The position numbers and the translations under genes were made by a program. The notes under the pieces are model-generated. The model worked only from the letters and a program-made list of their open reading frames with translations. It was not told where the DNA came from and did no database searches. Of a DNA stretch of 64,000 bases, positions 8,115 through 16,722 are shown one piece after another (position 1 is the stretch's first letter; the number at the start of each line of letters is the position of its first letter). Origin of the DNA: Alteribacillus bidgolensis (GTDB taxonomy: Bacteria > Bacillota > Bacilli > Bacillales > Marinococcaceae); assembly GCF_002886255.1 (NCBI RefSeq), contig NZ_KZ614149.1, positions 2,976,001 through 3,040,000 of the forward strand, written 5' to 3'.

Positions 8115-10164
8115 GATGGTCCTCCTCTACATGTTGTTGCAGCGTCTCTGCTATTTCTAGAGCATGCTTTGCTTCATAAAAACGCTGAGATTTAGTGTCA
8201 TCCATAAATAACTCATTTAAGCTTAATAACGTCGGGACATGATGTTGAAAGTCTATTGGAGAAAGGGTCACTAACGCTTTGGCCATACCGCCGTCTGGCA
8301 TTTCTACCGGATAGCGAAAAACTAATATATCAAAATCTTCCTTTCTTACTCCATCCGACGGCTTTGCATGCGGCAAATAAACGTGAGGGCCAAGCATCAT
8401 CCGATCACTTTCTTCTGAAAATAGCTCGAGAACTCTATCCATATAACGAGACTCAATCGCCTGTCTTTCTTTCATATGATTTAAGCTATAGCAGACTGCC
8501 TCTTTCCAGGTGACTCGTTCTTCAATAATGTGAATATGCTGTTTTTCAAAAGTGAAAAAAGGCTGGCGTTCTTTTTCTTCTGTTTTTTGATTGTTCTTGT
8601 TATCGCTGTACGATCTATCGAAAAAATCTACTATCTTTTCGTGGATCACGTCTTGCTTCTCCATTTCAATATGGTCTTTTAACGAATGCAGCAATTCCCT
8701 GGCTTTCTTCTCGTTATCTCTTTCAATATATTTCCGTACGTTTTTTCTTAAGTGAGCCCGCTCTTTTTGATCCAAAATAGGATTAACAATAAACGTTTTT
8801 TGACTCGTATGCAAAGGAATTGTCGTAAAAATAAAATCGACCTTTTCTTTTTGATTAAATGTTCTTTCAGAAAATGCTCCTAAAAATTCAATATGCGGAA
8901 ACATCAGCTTAAGCGTTTCTAACAATAGCTTTGACACCGAGGTTCCATTTCGGCACACGACCATCGCTTTAAATATTTTTTCACCTTGTTCATTGGTTTG
9001 ATAGATCCACGCTTGCACGAGCATTGCAATATATACTTTTTCTTCTTCCGGCAAAGATTTTCCGATGTAATCTTCTAATGCGCCTGCAGCTCCATTCACT
9101 ATCGAACAAATCGATGCGTGTTCCTCTTGAAAGATTTGAGTAAGCGGGTTTTGGACATGCAGCCCTAATTTCACCCGATAGACTGCGGGTTTAATGTGCA
9201 GCCATAGTTTCTCTTTTAATTCCTCTTTTCTCACCAACGATGTCACTAGATTTAATTCGATTTGGTCGATAAATCTATCAATAGAAGTTTTTAATGCTTC
9301 ACTGTGAGATAAGTGAATGGCCGCCTCTAACATATTAGAAGAAAGAACTTGTAAAGTAAGGTACAACCGGTCTTTCTCTGTCAGACCGCTTTGGTCCCAA
9401 AACATTTGTTGAAACGCTTCGTATTCATCCGTATGAAACACACCATAATCTTCGGTTTCCGGCACCCATTCCTGTTGAAATGCCTGCATTCGTTTTATTA
9501 ATAAATGCAAAGTGACCGGAAGAACTTCAAGTTGCTCATCGGAAAATGATATCTCTAATCTTTGTTCTGCTCTAAGCAGCCGCTGCCGCAGCAAAAACAC
9601 TTCATTTGGCTCTATTAATTGTTTTTTCTTTAGCAACGTTTTTGCAAATTCATATTGAAAGAGCTGTTTTAACTCGGTGACAAGTAAATTCCGCAGCTGA
9701 TATTCCGATCCTGAGATAAAATAGCCATGTTTACGGCTGTAATTTACCTCGATGGATTTATCCTCTAACTTACGCTTCATGAGCTTCATATCAAGCAGCA
9801 CTGTATTTTTACTTACTTCTGTTCTTTCAGCTAAATCTTGAAGAGACAGGGATTCTTTTTCTACCAACAGGGTGATTAACATGAGCTGCACTCTTAATTC
9901 CGGTGTTAAATCATCGATGGAAAAATACGTTGCATCCCGTAAAATTTCACATAAACCCTTTCTGGTATTAGTTGGAATGACGATTTGTTCTTCTGGTTGA
10001 ATCGCTAAAAGGTGAAAGTTGTGCTGCTTTAGTTCTTTGTTTATTAACTGTATTATTTTCTCAATTTGGCCTTTTGAGCTATTTAACTGATCTTCTAAAT
10101 CAGACAAAAACAGGGTGGAACTGCTTAATAGCTGCTGCATTGTATTTTTCATCATTTGCTCCAT
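8104..10164 (-). CDS. PRD-domain transcriptional regulator with EIIB- and EIIA-like domains (MtlR/LicR type)
   Basis: A 686-residue activator. Visible order: DeoR/Mga-like HTH (around residues 95-145, including LAERTEVSKNTVLLDMKLMK), two PRD domains (about 180-400; conserved His in LWLHIKPAVYRVK), an EIIB-like domain with cysteine in MVVCRNGTSVSKLL near residue 405, and a C-terminal EIIA-like domain with His in YLPHAKP near residue 600. In this family HPr and EII phosphorylation of these residues tells the regulator whether sugar and preferred carbon sources are present. It heads the PTS operon. The start is ATG 10164 after GGGGGGAGG. A cre site lies upstream. Confidence 0.92.
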   Translation of the reverse strand: MEQMMKNTMQQLLSSSTLFLSDLEDQLNSSKGQIEKIIQLINKELKQHNFHLLAIQPEEQIVIPTNTRKGLCEILRDATYFSIDDLTPELRVQLMLITLLVEKESLSLQDLAERTEVSKNTVLLDMKLMKRKLEDKSIEVNYSRKHGYFISGSEYQLRNLLVTELKQLFQYEFAKTLLKKKQLIEPNEVFLLRQRLLRAEQRLEISFSDEQLEVLPVTLHLLIKRMQAFQQEWVPETEDYGVFHTDEYEAFQQMFWDQSGLTEKDRLYLTLQVLSSNMLEAAIHLSHSEALKTSIDRFIDQIELNLVTSLVRKEELKEKLWLHIKPAVYRVKLGLHVQNPLTQIFQEEHASICSIVNGAAGALEDYIGKSLPEEEKVYIAMLVQAWIYQTNEQGEKIFKAMVVCRNGTSVSKLLLETLKLMFPHIEFLGAFSERTFNQKEKVDFIFTTIPLHTSQKTFIVNPILDQKERAHLRKNVRKYIERDNEKKARELLHSLKDHIEMEKQDVIHEKIVDFFDRSYSDNKNNQKTEEKERQPFFTFEKQHIHIIEERVTWKEAVCYSLNHMKERQAIESRYMDRVLELFSEESDRMMLGPHVYLPHAKPSDGVRKEDFDILVFRYPVEMPDGGMAKALVTLSPIDFQHHVPTLLSLNELFMDDTKSQRFYEAKHALEIAETLQQHVEEDHHAI

Positions 10165-10247
10165 ATGGCCTCCCCCCTTTCCTTATTATGATTATCTTTA
10201 GTATAACGATTAGATCTTCTCTGTGCGTATCCTTTGAACACAAATTA

Positions 10248-10261
10248 AGAAAACGCTTACA
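10248..10261 (-). promoter_or_regulatory. cre site (CcpA operator) upstream of the PTS operon
   Basis: On the minus strand this reads TGTAAGCGTTTTCT, a full match to the Bacillus cre consensus TGWAARCGYTWNCW. It lies 84 bp upstream of the regulator start codon, implying glucose repression of the operon. Confidence 0.75.
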
Positions 10262-10384
10262 TTTGTAATTGTGATGTACGGACTCATCGTTGATTTTTTC
10301 AGGGAATAACGTTTGCCTATTTAAACCATTATTCATTAATATAAAGATAGGAGTTAACCAAACGGAAAAGGAGAGGTTAAATAA

Positions 10385-11179
10385 ATGATTGTTTCTTCAC
10401 TGCAGATGGATATTATTCCGGGGGACCCTGCAGCAAACCGGGAAAAGGTAAAAAAGCTTGTAAAGGAAGAAATCGAAAAAAACCGTCCGCATGTGATTGT
10501 GCTTCCTGAAATGTGGACAACCGCTTATACGCTGCCAGAGCTTCCAGACATCGCAGATCATGAAAACAGTGAAACCATCCCTTTTTTACAGCAGTTAGCC
10601 GCAGATCACAACGTTCATCTTGTCGGCGGTTCAATCGCCTATCAAAAAGAAAAAGACATGTTTAACCGCGCCCTTATTATCAATCAAAAAGGGGAACTGA
10701 TTTATCATTATGACAAGCTTCATCTTGTTCCTATGCTCGATGAACCAACGTACCTGACAGGCGGGAAAAACAAAGCCCAAGTTTTTGAACTCGACGGGCT
10801 GAAAATGGGAATTATTATTTGTTATGACCTTCGCTTTCCCGAGCTTCTCCGCGCCCTTTCCCTAGAAGGAGCGCAAGTCATATTTATTGTAGCCGAATGG
10901 CCGCAAGCGCGGACAGACCATTGGAAGTATTTACAGCTCGCCCGTGCGATTGAAAATCAAGTGTATATCGTCTCCTGTAATCGTGTCGGCACATACAACG
11001 AAGTGGAGTTTGCTGGAAAATCAATGACGATTGATCCGTGGGGAAATGTGCTCGCCGAAGGAAGCCAAAACAAGGAAGAAACGGTTCGCGCCGAGATTCA
11101 TCCCGAACAAGTGGAAGAAGTCCGCAAAAAAGTCCCAGTTTTTGAGAGCCGTGTGCCGCAATATTACAATTACTATTAA
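10385..11179 (+). CDS. Carbon-nitrogen hydrolase (nitrilase superfamily, omega-amidase-like)
   Basis: A 264-residue cytosolic amidase. The nitrilase catalytic triad is Glu42 (LPEMW), Lys111 (YDKLHL) and Cys146 (IIICYDLRFPE), all in the canonical spacing. Length and the DLRFPELLR motif fit the Nit2/YafV/MtnU branch, which deaminates alpha-keto acid monoamides such as 2-oxoglutaramate or 2-oxosuccinamate. In Bacillus a close relative sits with methionine-salvage genes, but here the gene stands alone, so that link is not supported by context. AAAGGAGAGG precedes the ATG. Confidence 0.9.
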   Translation: MIVSSLQMDIIPGDPAANREKVKKLVKEEIEKNRPHVIVLPEMWTTAYTLPELPDIADHENSETIPFLQQLAADHNVHLVGGSIAYQKEKDMFNRALIINQKGELIYHYDKLHLVPMLDEPTYLTGGKNKAQVFELDGLKMGIIICYDLRFPELLRALSLEGAQVIFIVAEWPQARTDHWKYLQLARAIENQVYIVSCNRVGTYNEVEFAGKSMTIDPWGNVLAEGSQNKEETVRAEIHPEQVEEVRKKVPVFESRVPQYYNYY

Positions 11180-11354
11180 ACAGGACCGTTTTCATTCGAA
11201 GTGCTGAATATAACGACCGCACCGCTGAACCTTTGCAAGAAACAGCTCCCTATTTGTTTTCCTTTTAGCAAAACGCTGGACTGAAGCGCTGTATCACTCG
11301 ACCTCACCGCTGAATAACCTCTATTTAGAAAATTTAAACCTTCCAAAAGTAGAA

Positions 11355-11398
11355 AAAAGCCGAATGGACCAGTAATACAGATCCATTCGGCTTTTTCA
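11355..11398. terminator. Bidirectional terminator between amidase and bdhA
   Basis: Perfect 10-bp stem GCCGAATGGA (11361-11370)/TCCATTCGGC (11384-11393) flanked by A and T tracts, so it can serve both convergent genes. Between the amidase stop and this stem (11180-11354) there are only short ACCGCTGAA-like motifs and no gene. Confidence 0.9.
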
Positions 11399-11401
11399 TG
11401 C

Positions 11402-12451
11402 TTACTCCGGTTTAACTAATATTTTGATTTGGCTTTTATCTTCCGTCAATTGTTCAAACCCTTCCTCAACAACCTGGTCGAGCTTGATTTTGTTTGTGAT
11501 TAATTTATCGCCGTTAAAGTACCCTTGTTTCATTAATTCCATGACGGCTGGATAAACATGGCGGTAAGCGATGATTCCTTTCACCGTTTTTTCTTTAATG
11601 ACAAGATCATTCGGCTGTATGGAAGCTTCGGATTCCCATATGCTCACGATAACAGACTCTCCGCCATTATGAGTACTGTTAATGCATTGATTTAGTACAT
11701 CGGGAATACCAGTTACTTCATAGGAGACATCAATACCGCCGTTCGTTAAACGTTTGATTTCCTCAACAGGATCTGCATCAGTTGGGTCAATAACGTACGC
11801 ACCGAGCTCTTCTGCCAGCTTTTTTCTTGAAGCAGAAACTTCGACGGCATAAATGGTAGATGCCCCGGCAGCTTTTAAAGCTTCAATCACGAGCAATCCA
11901 ATCGGACCAGCACCAAAAACAGCAGCTGAATCTCCTGCTTTTAACGAGCTTTGACGAACCGCATGCAAAGCTACAGCTGCTGGTTCCACGAGCGCGCCTT
12001 GTTCATAGGATAATTCCTCCGGCAGTTGATGAACCATATGCTCGCCAACAACGGTATATTCCGAAAAACCGCCTCCGCCGCCGGATAAGCCGTGGAAACC
12101 TAGAGAGTCAGAAAGATTGTATTTTTCATCTTCATACCTCCCATTCGCATGGGGTGCTAAAATCGGTTCAATTGCCACCCGGTCTCCCACATTTACCTTG
12201 GAGACCCCTTCTCCTGCTTCCACAACTTCCCCAGCAAACTCGTGCCCCATTATTATTGGAGCCTGGTCTTTGCTAATCGGATGGGGTTCTTCTGCCGGAA
12301 TGAAAATCGGGCCTGCTAAGTATTCATGCAAATCACTTCCGCAAATACCGCACCATTTCACCTTTACTTTCACTTCATGATTAGAAACCACGGGCTCCTC
12401 GACATCTTCTACTCGCAAATCTTTTGCACCATGCCAAACAGCTGCTTTCAT
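11402..12451 (-). CDS. bdhA: (R,R)-butanediol / zinc alcohol dehydrogenase (BdhA family)
   Basis: A 349-residue MDR dehydrogenase that matches Bacillus BdhA along its length as I recall it (GGPIFIP-, GGGGGFSEY- and SIWE-type segments). Catalytic zinc residues are Cys in WCGICGSDLHEY and His-Glu in MGHEFAG. The four-cysteine structural zinc lobe is absent, replaced by APHANGRYEDEKYNLSDS, as in known BdhA proteins. The NAD motif is GAGPIG. The expected reaction is reversible acetoin to 2,3-butanediol in fermentative redox balancing. It is a single gene with a terminator just downstream. Substrate is inferred from family resemblance. Confidence 0.85.
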   Translation of the reverse strand: MKAAVWHGAKDLRVEDVEEPVVSNHEVKVKVKWCGICGSDLHEYLAGPIFIPAEEPHPISKDQAPIIMGHEFAGEVVEAGEGVSKVNVGDRVAIEPILAPHANGRYEDEKYNLSDSLGFHGLSGGGGGFSEYTVVGEHMVHQLPEELSYEQGALVEPAAVALHAVRQSSLKAGDSAAVFGAGPIGLLVIEALKAAGASTIYAVEVSASRKKLAEELGAYVIDPTDADPVEEIKRLTNGGIDVSYEVTGIPDVLNQCINSTHNGGESVIVSIWESEASIQPNDLVIKEKTVKGIIAYRHVYPAVMELMKQGYFNGDKLITNKIKLDQVVEEGFEQLTEDKSQIKILVKPE

Positions 12452-12559
12452 AGGTCACGCCTCCTTGAAAGGTTAGGATCGATTCCTTATTCTTTTTTTG
12501 TAGACCAAAACCCTTCTTTAAAGGAAAAATAATACACCGTATGTGACCTTCATCACCCT

Positions 12560-13585
12560 TTACTTCACCCGCTTATACGTTTCTTCATCACAAATAACAA
12601 ACAAGCGTGCATCATCAGGAATTTCACGGTCCAGCTGTCGATTAATATTTAACTTCTCCCCGTTTGACACAAGCGTTGCTCCTTCCTTCAGCAATTCATT
12701 AAAAGCATCACGATACGTACTCCAATGCGGGCGCTTCTTTATTTCATAGAGGTCATCTCCGTGCTGCTTGGATAGAAGCTGTGATACAATCCGTGAACTG
12801 CCGGGGTGAAACGCGGAACGTACAGCCATCTGAGAGATCGTATCTGTACTTAAAATAAATTCATCGATGTCGACATGAACAAAATTCTCCACATTGCTGC
12901 GGTCTTTCACTTCCACGATTGTATAAATCTCCTCATAATACCGTTCAATCGTAGTGGCGATTAACAGCGTTTTCCCATCAACATAGGAGGCATCTTGAAT
13001 AAAATTGCCAAAGTCGGTGACTTCGTTTGCAAAAACAAATACCGCTTTTGCTTCTTTTAGGTTTGCTTGTTCAAGCGTGGACTGTTGAATAGGATTTCCT
13101 TGCACATAATGAACCCGTTCATGAGAAAGCGGTGTTGTATCGAGCTGATCAATTAATACAATTTGTACTTCGGGATCACTATGTAAAATTTCCTGGATGG
13201 CTAATTTCGCATTGGTACTCCAATCAATAATGACAAAATGGTTCGCTCCGGTAAAATCCATTTTCCCCTGCTCCTTTCTTCGTTGAAAGAGAAAGATTTG
13301 ATCGACTACTTTACTGATGACGATAGAAATAAGACCGATTCCAAAGATGTAGAGCCCCATCGCTAAAATTTTCCCAGCAGCGCTCACTGGAGAAAAATCT
13401 CCATATCCTACGGTCGTCACCGTCGTCATCACCCACCAAAATCCGTTAAAAGGATTTTCGAAAGTATCTGGTTCCAATACGTAAATAAGGATCGAGCTGA
13501 TGCCGATAAGAAAAAGAGAGGTTAAAAAAACCAATCTATTGCTGACAGAGATTAACTTGTAAAATAACCTTTGAAAAATAACCAT
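12560..13585 (-). CDS. Potassium channel protein with RCK/TrkA-N domain
   Basis: About 341 residues. The N-terminus holds a membrane helix, a pore helix with the K+ selectivity filter TVGYGD, and a second helix (SAAGKILAMGLYIFGIGLISIVISKV), followed by a cytosolic RCK_N domain and a C-terminal ligand region. The nucleotide-binding glycine motif is altered: the segment reads HFVIIDWSTNAKLAIQEIL rather than GxGxxG, so ligand gating may differ. It resembles YugO, the K+ channel used in Bacillus biofilm signalling. I place the start at ATG 13585 because GGGGT lies 6 nt upstream; an in-frame ATG at 13633 has no ribosome site. Confidence 0.85.
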   Translation of the reverse strand: MVIFQRLFYKLISVSNRLVFLTSLFLIGISSILIYVLEPDTFENPFNGFWWVMTTVTTVGYGDFSPVSAAGKILAMGLYIFGIGLISIVISKVVDQIFLFQRRKEQGKMDFTGANHFVIIDWSTNAKLAIQEILHSDPEVQIVLIDQLDTTPLSHERVHYVQGNPIQQSTLEQANLKEAKAVFVFANEVTDFGNFIQDASYVDGKTLLIATTIERYYEEIYTIVEVKDRSNVENFVHVDIDEFILSTDTISQMAVRSAFHPGSSRIVSQLLSKQHGDDLYEIKKRPHWSTYRDAFNELLKEGATLVSNGEKLNINRQLDREIPDDARLFVICDEETYKRVK

Positions 13586-13704
13586 TCTTGACCCCCATTT
13601 GCATAACTCTTTAGACAAGCTAAAATTTATCATAACAGGATTGAAGGGAATATTCGACTGCAGCTAAAGAAAGACCCAAGCTGAATTTGCTTGGATGTTA
13701 CATG

Positions 13705-13795
13705 TTACAGTTTAAATTTCTTTATTAAATCGTTTAATTTCTCTGCCATTTGAGAAAGGGATTCGGCGTTTCCTGCCTCCCGCTTCTTTTTTAGG
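13705..13795 (-). pseudogene. C-terminal scrap of a methyl-accepting chemotaxis protein
   Basis: The minus strand reads REAGNAESLSQMAEKLNDL then IKKFKL and a stop, the typical last helix of an MCP signalling domain (AGNxAESLxxMAxxLxxLIxxFKL). Nothing MCP-like precedes it; within a few codons upstream the sequence becomes unrelated AT-rich DNA. It is a deletion remnant about 25 codons long. Two copies of TTTAGGTATA flank the break region. Confidence 0.65.
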
Positions 13796-14032
13796 TATAG
13801 TCTCGTGGGTAACAAGAACTAAAAACCTAACTCATCTTTTATACCACTTTTAGGTATAAAATATCATATAATAATTTATGAAATATAAATTAAAACGTTA
13901 GCATCCCTATTTTTGCAGCGTTATCCTTTCTTATATAATCAAAGGAAATTGTTGTCATGTCTATTGCTAGTTTCCCTGCGCTGTAATATACTTACGAAAG
14001 ACCTACAGACAAAAGGAGGAAGGCAGGCCACG

Positions 14033-14684
14033 ATGAAAAAAAAAGCTCACCGCCCTGGCATTAGCGGCATTTGTAAGCATAGGAGGATTAGGTCCTCAGG
14101 CGCATGCGGCCAATTCATTTAAAGATATTTCGGAAGACTTTTGGGGTTATGAGGACATTTCAAATCTGACTGAACAAGAAATTATTAATGGTTACTCCGA
14201 CGATACATACCGACCGAACCAATCCTTAACAAGAGCCCAAAGCGCTATGATTATTGGGAGAACGTTAGAAGCAGACGTACAACAACAAAACGAACATCAT
14301 TTCTTAGATGTAAGTGCCGAAACAAGCGGCTCAGACTATATTCATACACTTACCAATGAAGGAATATTTGCAAAGTCCGATCATTTCCACCCTCAAAATC
14401 CATTAACCCGCGCTCAAATGGCAAAAATTGTGGTACTTGCTTTCGAGTTAGACGGCAGCAGCAACAAAACGTTTGACGACGTCGGCACCGATCACTGGGC
14501 TGCTGATTATATAAATACCCTTGTAGCTGCCGGCATTACAACAGGAACGTCTGACAAAACATACAGTCCAAATGATTCCATTAACCGCGGACAAATGGCT
14601 GTTTTTATCAATCGGACACTAGATTACTTGGAAGAACAGCCAACAGGCGGCGGCCTGGAGATTGATGATATTATTATAGATTAA
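14033..14684 (+). pseudogene. Small secreted SLH-domain protein, frameshifted in an A9 tract after the start codon
   Basis: An AGGAGG site leads to ATG 14033, then nine A residues. As written, translation from this ATG stops after about 30 codons. Removing one A gives MKKKLTALALAAFVSIGG..AHA, a clean Sec signal peptide, continuous with three SLH domains: FKDISEDFWGYEDI, FLDVSAETSGSDYI and FDDVGTDHWAADYI modules, each ending in a TRAQ/NRGQ-type helix. A 15-residue tail ends in IDDIIID. The mature protein would be little more than an SLH triad, anchored to pyruvylated wall polymer. The defect may be a sequencing error, a mutation, or slippage in the A9 run that still yields some product. Confidence 0.8.
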
Positions 14685-14727
14685 GATATCCTAGAAGGAT
14701 AAACATTTATCAAGTAGATTTATTATT

Positions 14728-14764
14728 AGGTCAGCCAGTTAATAATTCTGGTTGACCTTTTTTA
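14728..14764 (+). terminator. Terminator after the SLH gene
   Basis: AGGTCAGCCAG (14728-14738) pairs with CTGGTTGACCT (14748-14758), followed by T6. The same 11-base left arm occurs in the terminator at 63639. Confidence 0.85.
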
Positions 14765-15116
14765 TAGACTATATTTTGAAAGCAGCGTGTGGAGAAATAG
14801 GTCTAGTTGACCCTTAAATATGTACAACAAGTGAAGGTATGATTCTACAATTATGCAACAGCATTAAATACAACATACGATGTTTAAAAGTTAGAATTTA
14901 TATATAAAATGTTTTGAAATGAATACAGCACCAAAGATTATATTTCAAACAAATCCTAATCGGATTGTATAATTATAAAAACGCCATTGCTGTATTGGTC
15001 CACTGGATCACCTACTTACAATACACATTTAGCTCAACTTTATTGATCCCATCTATGTGTACTGATCAGCACCCTGCCAGCTTATCCTGCTGGCAGGGTG
15101 CTGCAAATAGTACTTG
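14765..15116. other. Intergenic region with a perfect 14-bp hairpin lacking a T tract
   Basis: No gene seen. AGCACCCTGCCAGC (15068-15081) pairs perfectly with 15089-15102 around a 7-nt loop. It lies just past the stop of the minus-strand sigma-54 activator, where a terminator is expected, but neither strand has a T tract after the stem. Confidence 0.6.
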
Positions 15117-16490
15117 TTATTGTTTTTCATCGATTAAATCCCCGCAGTGCTCCCTAATTAGCTTCGATGCTTTCGTCTGACTGATATTAAGGTCATTTGC
15201 GACTTTTCTGGAGGATTTATTTGTTTTATAAGATCTTCTAATTAAAAAACGTGTTGTCTCATTTAAAACGTTATCAAGTGAGACCGGGTGCGATGTAAGT
15301 TGCGCAATTTCTTCAACTTGATCGGCTACCGATTGGGGTAAATCAGATATCTCGATAACTTCATCGCTGACTACCACTAAGCGTTCAATTAAATTTTCAA
15401 GCTGCCGTATGTTACCAGGCCAAGAATAATGGATAAGTGCATTTAAACAGTTATCAGATATTACTTTGTTCTCGTTGTATTTTTTGTTGAATTTATACAA
15501 AAAGTGATACGTTAATGGGATGATATCTTCCTTTCTGGATCGTAATGGCGGTAATTCTATATCTATAACATTTAAACGGTAATAAAGATCTTCTCTAAAT
15601 TGTTTTTTCTCTACTAATTCCTGCAGGTTTTGATTGGTTGCTGCAATTATACGGATATCAACTTTTTTTATTTCATTACTTCCAACCGGAATATACTCTT
15701 TATCTTGGATAACCTGTAATAGTTTTGCCTGAAGAGATAGAGACATTTCACCAATCTCGTCAAGAAAAATAGTTCCTCTATTCGCAGCCTCAAATAAACC
15801 TATCTTTCCTGATTTGTTCGCACCAGAAAAGGCCCCGCTTTCATAACCAAATAGTTCAGATTCTAACAGCTCTTCAGGGATAGCTGCACAATTGATCGTT
15901 AACATAGGCTCATTTTTTCGTTTGCTATTATCGTGGATGTGCTTTGCCACCAAACCTTTTCCAGTACCAGATTGACCTAGTATTAATACAGTCGAGTCTT
16001 TAGAAGCGATTTTATGACAAAACTTTAGTATTTTATTCATTTCTTTACTGTTGGTAATAATTTGAGTCTTTGCGAGCTTCTTTTGGGACAGGTCCTCGTT
16101 GCCAGCTAAATTTTTAGCATGAACCATTTTAAAAGATTGCCACTCCGTTGCAATAATAACTACTAGTTCAATTTCATTTTTCTCATTCAGTATTGGAGTA
16201 GCACGTGTTAATAGCTCTGCTCCTATATACGTTTGCTGCTTGATATAACAAGGTTTCTTACTAGCATATACTTCGGGGACTATCGATGGCTCCCAATACC
16301 CTTTCTCATATAACTCACTGTTAAACTTCCCCATTACCTTTTTCTGTTCAAGTCCATAATGTTTTTCACAAACCTTGTTAACGTATACAATTCTCTTTTT
16401 ACTATCGAGCACAAAAATTTCATCTGAAGAATAGTCAAGAATCTTTAACAAGTTCGGCAGTGTTAATTCTTTACTGCTAATTGCTCCCAT
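15117..16490 (-). CDS. Sigma-54-dependent transcriptional activator (PAS-AAA-HTH)
   Basis: A 457-residue enhancer-binding protein. Order: PAS sensor (about 8-120; SSDEIFVLDSKKRIVYVNKV), AAA+ domain with Walker A GQSGTGKG, the sigma-54 contact loop ESGAFSGANKSG (Ser for the usual Thr of GAFTGA), Walker B TIFLDEIGEM, and a C-terminal HTH ending KVANDLNISQTKASKLI. It is divergent from the carnitine-type operon. The intergenic region contains a -24/-12 sigma-54 promoter reading toward that operon and dyad sites for this protein, so it most likely activates the operon when its PAS domain senses substrate or a metabolite. Confidence 0.92.
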   Translation of the reverse strand: MGAISSKELTLPNLLKILDYSSDEIFVLDSKKRIVYVNKVCEKHYGLEQKKVMGKFNSELYEKGYWEPSIVPEVYASKKPCYIKQQTYIGAELLTRATPILNEKNEIELVVIIATEWQSFKMVHAKNLAGNEDLSQKKLAKTQIITNSKEMNKILKFCHKIASKDSTVLILGQSGTGKGLVAKHIHDNSKRKNEPMLTINCAAIPEELLESELFGYESGAFSGANKSGKIGLFEAANRGTIFLDEIGEMSLSLQAKLLQVIQDKEYIPVGSNEIKKVDIRIIAATNQNLQELVEKKQFREDLYYRLNVIDIELPPLRSRKEDIIPLTYHFLYKFNKKYNENKVISDNCLNALIHYSWPGNIRQLENLIERLVVVSDEVIEISDLPQSVADQVEEIAQLTSHPVSLDNVLNETTRFLIRRSYKTNKSSRKVANDLNISQTKASKLIREHCGDLIDEKQ

Positions 16491-16518
16491 TTAATTGGCG
16501 AACCCCCTCTCAAAAACA

Positions 16519-16570
16519 TGAGTTATTTTAAACTACCCTTCTTGCCAAATTTGAGTCATTTATAACTCAA
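16519..16570. promoter_or_regulatory. Two upstream activator sites for the sigma-54 regulator
   Basis: 16551-16570 is the near-perfect 20-bp dyad TTGAGTCATTTATAACTCAA. A degenerate copy, TGAGTTATTTTAAACTA, starts at 16519. Their centres are about 33 bp apart (three helical turns), and they lie roughly 50-100 bp upstream of the -24/-12 promoter, the normal place for enhancer-binding protein sites. Confidence 0.65.
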
Positions 16571-16619
16571 AAATAAATACTCAGTAACTGTAATGCTTGG
16601 TTTGTTGCCTTGTTAATTT

Positions 16620-16635
16620 TGGCATCCTTTTTGCA
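16620..16635 (+). promoter_or_regulatory. Sigma-54 (-24/-12) promoter of the carnitine-type operon
   Basis: TGGCATCCTTTTTGCA matches the consensus TGGCAC-N5-TTGCA except for one base, with exact GG-to-GC spacing. It points at the ferredoxin-reductase gene; transcription should start near 16646. Confidence 0.85.
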
Positions 16636-16722
16636 ATTAGTAATATTGCAAATTATTAATATCTATTTTGTCCGATGTTTTCTGCATTGGCAACCATTTT
16701 ATTACAGCTTGGAGGGTTAAAC

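Noticed and set aside
11180..11354. Repeated CGCTGAA-like words after the amidase gene
   Set aside because: Too short and irregular to call as a repeat array.
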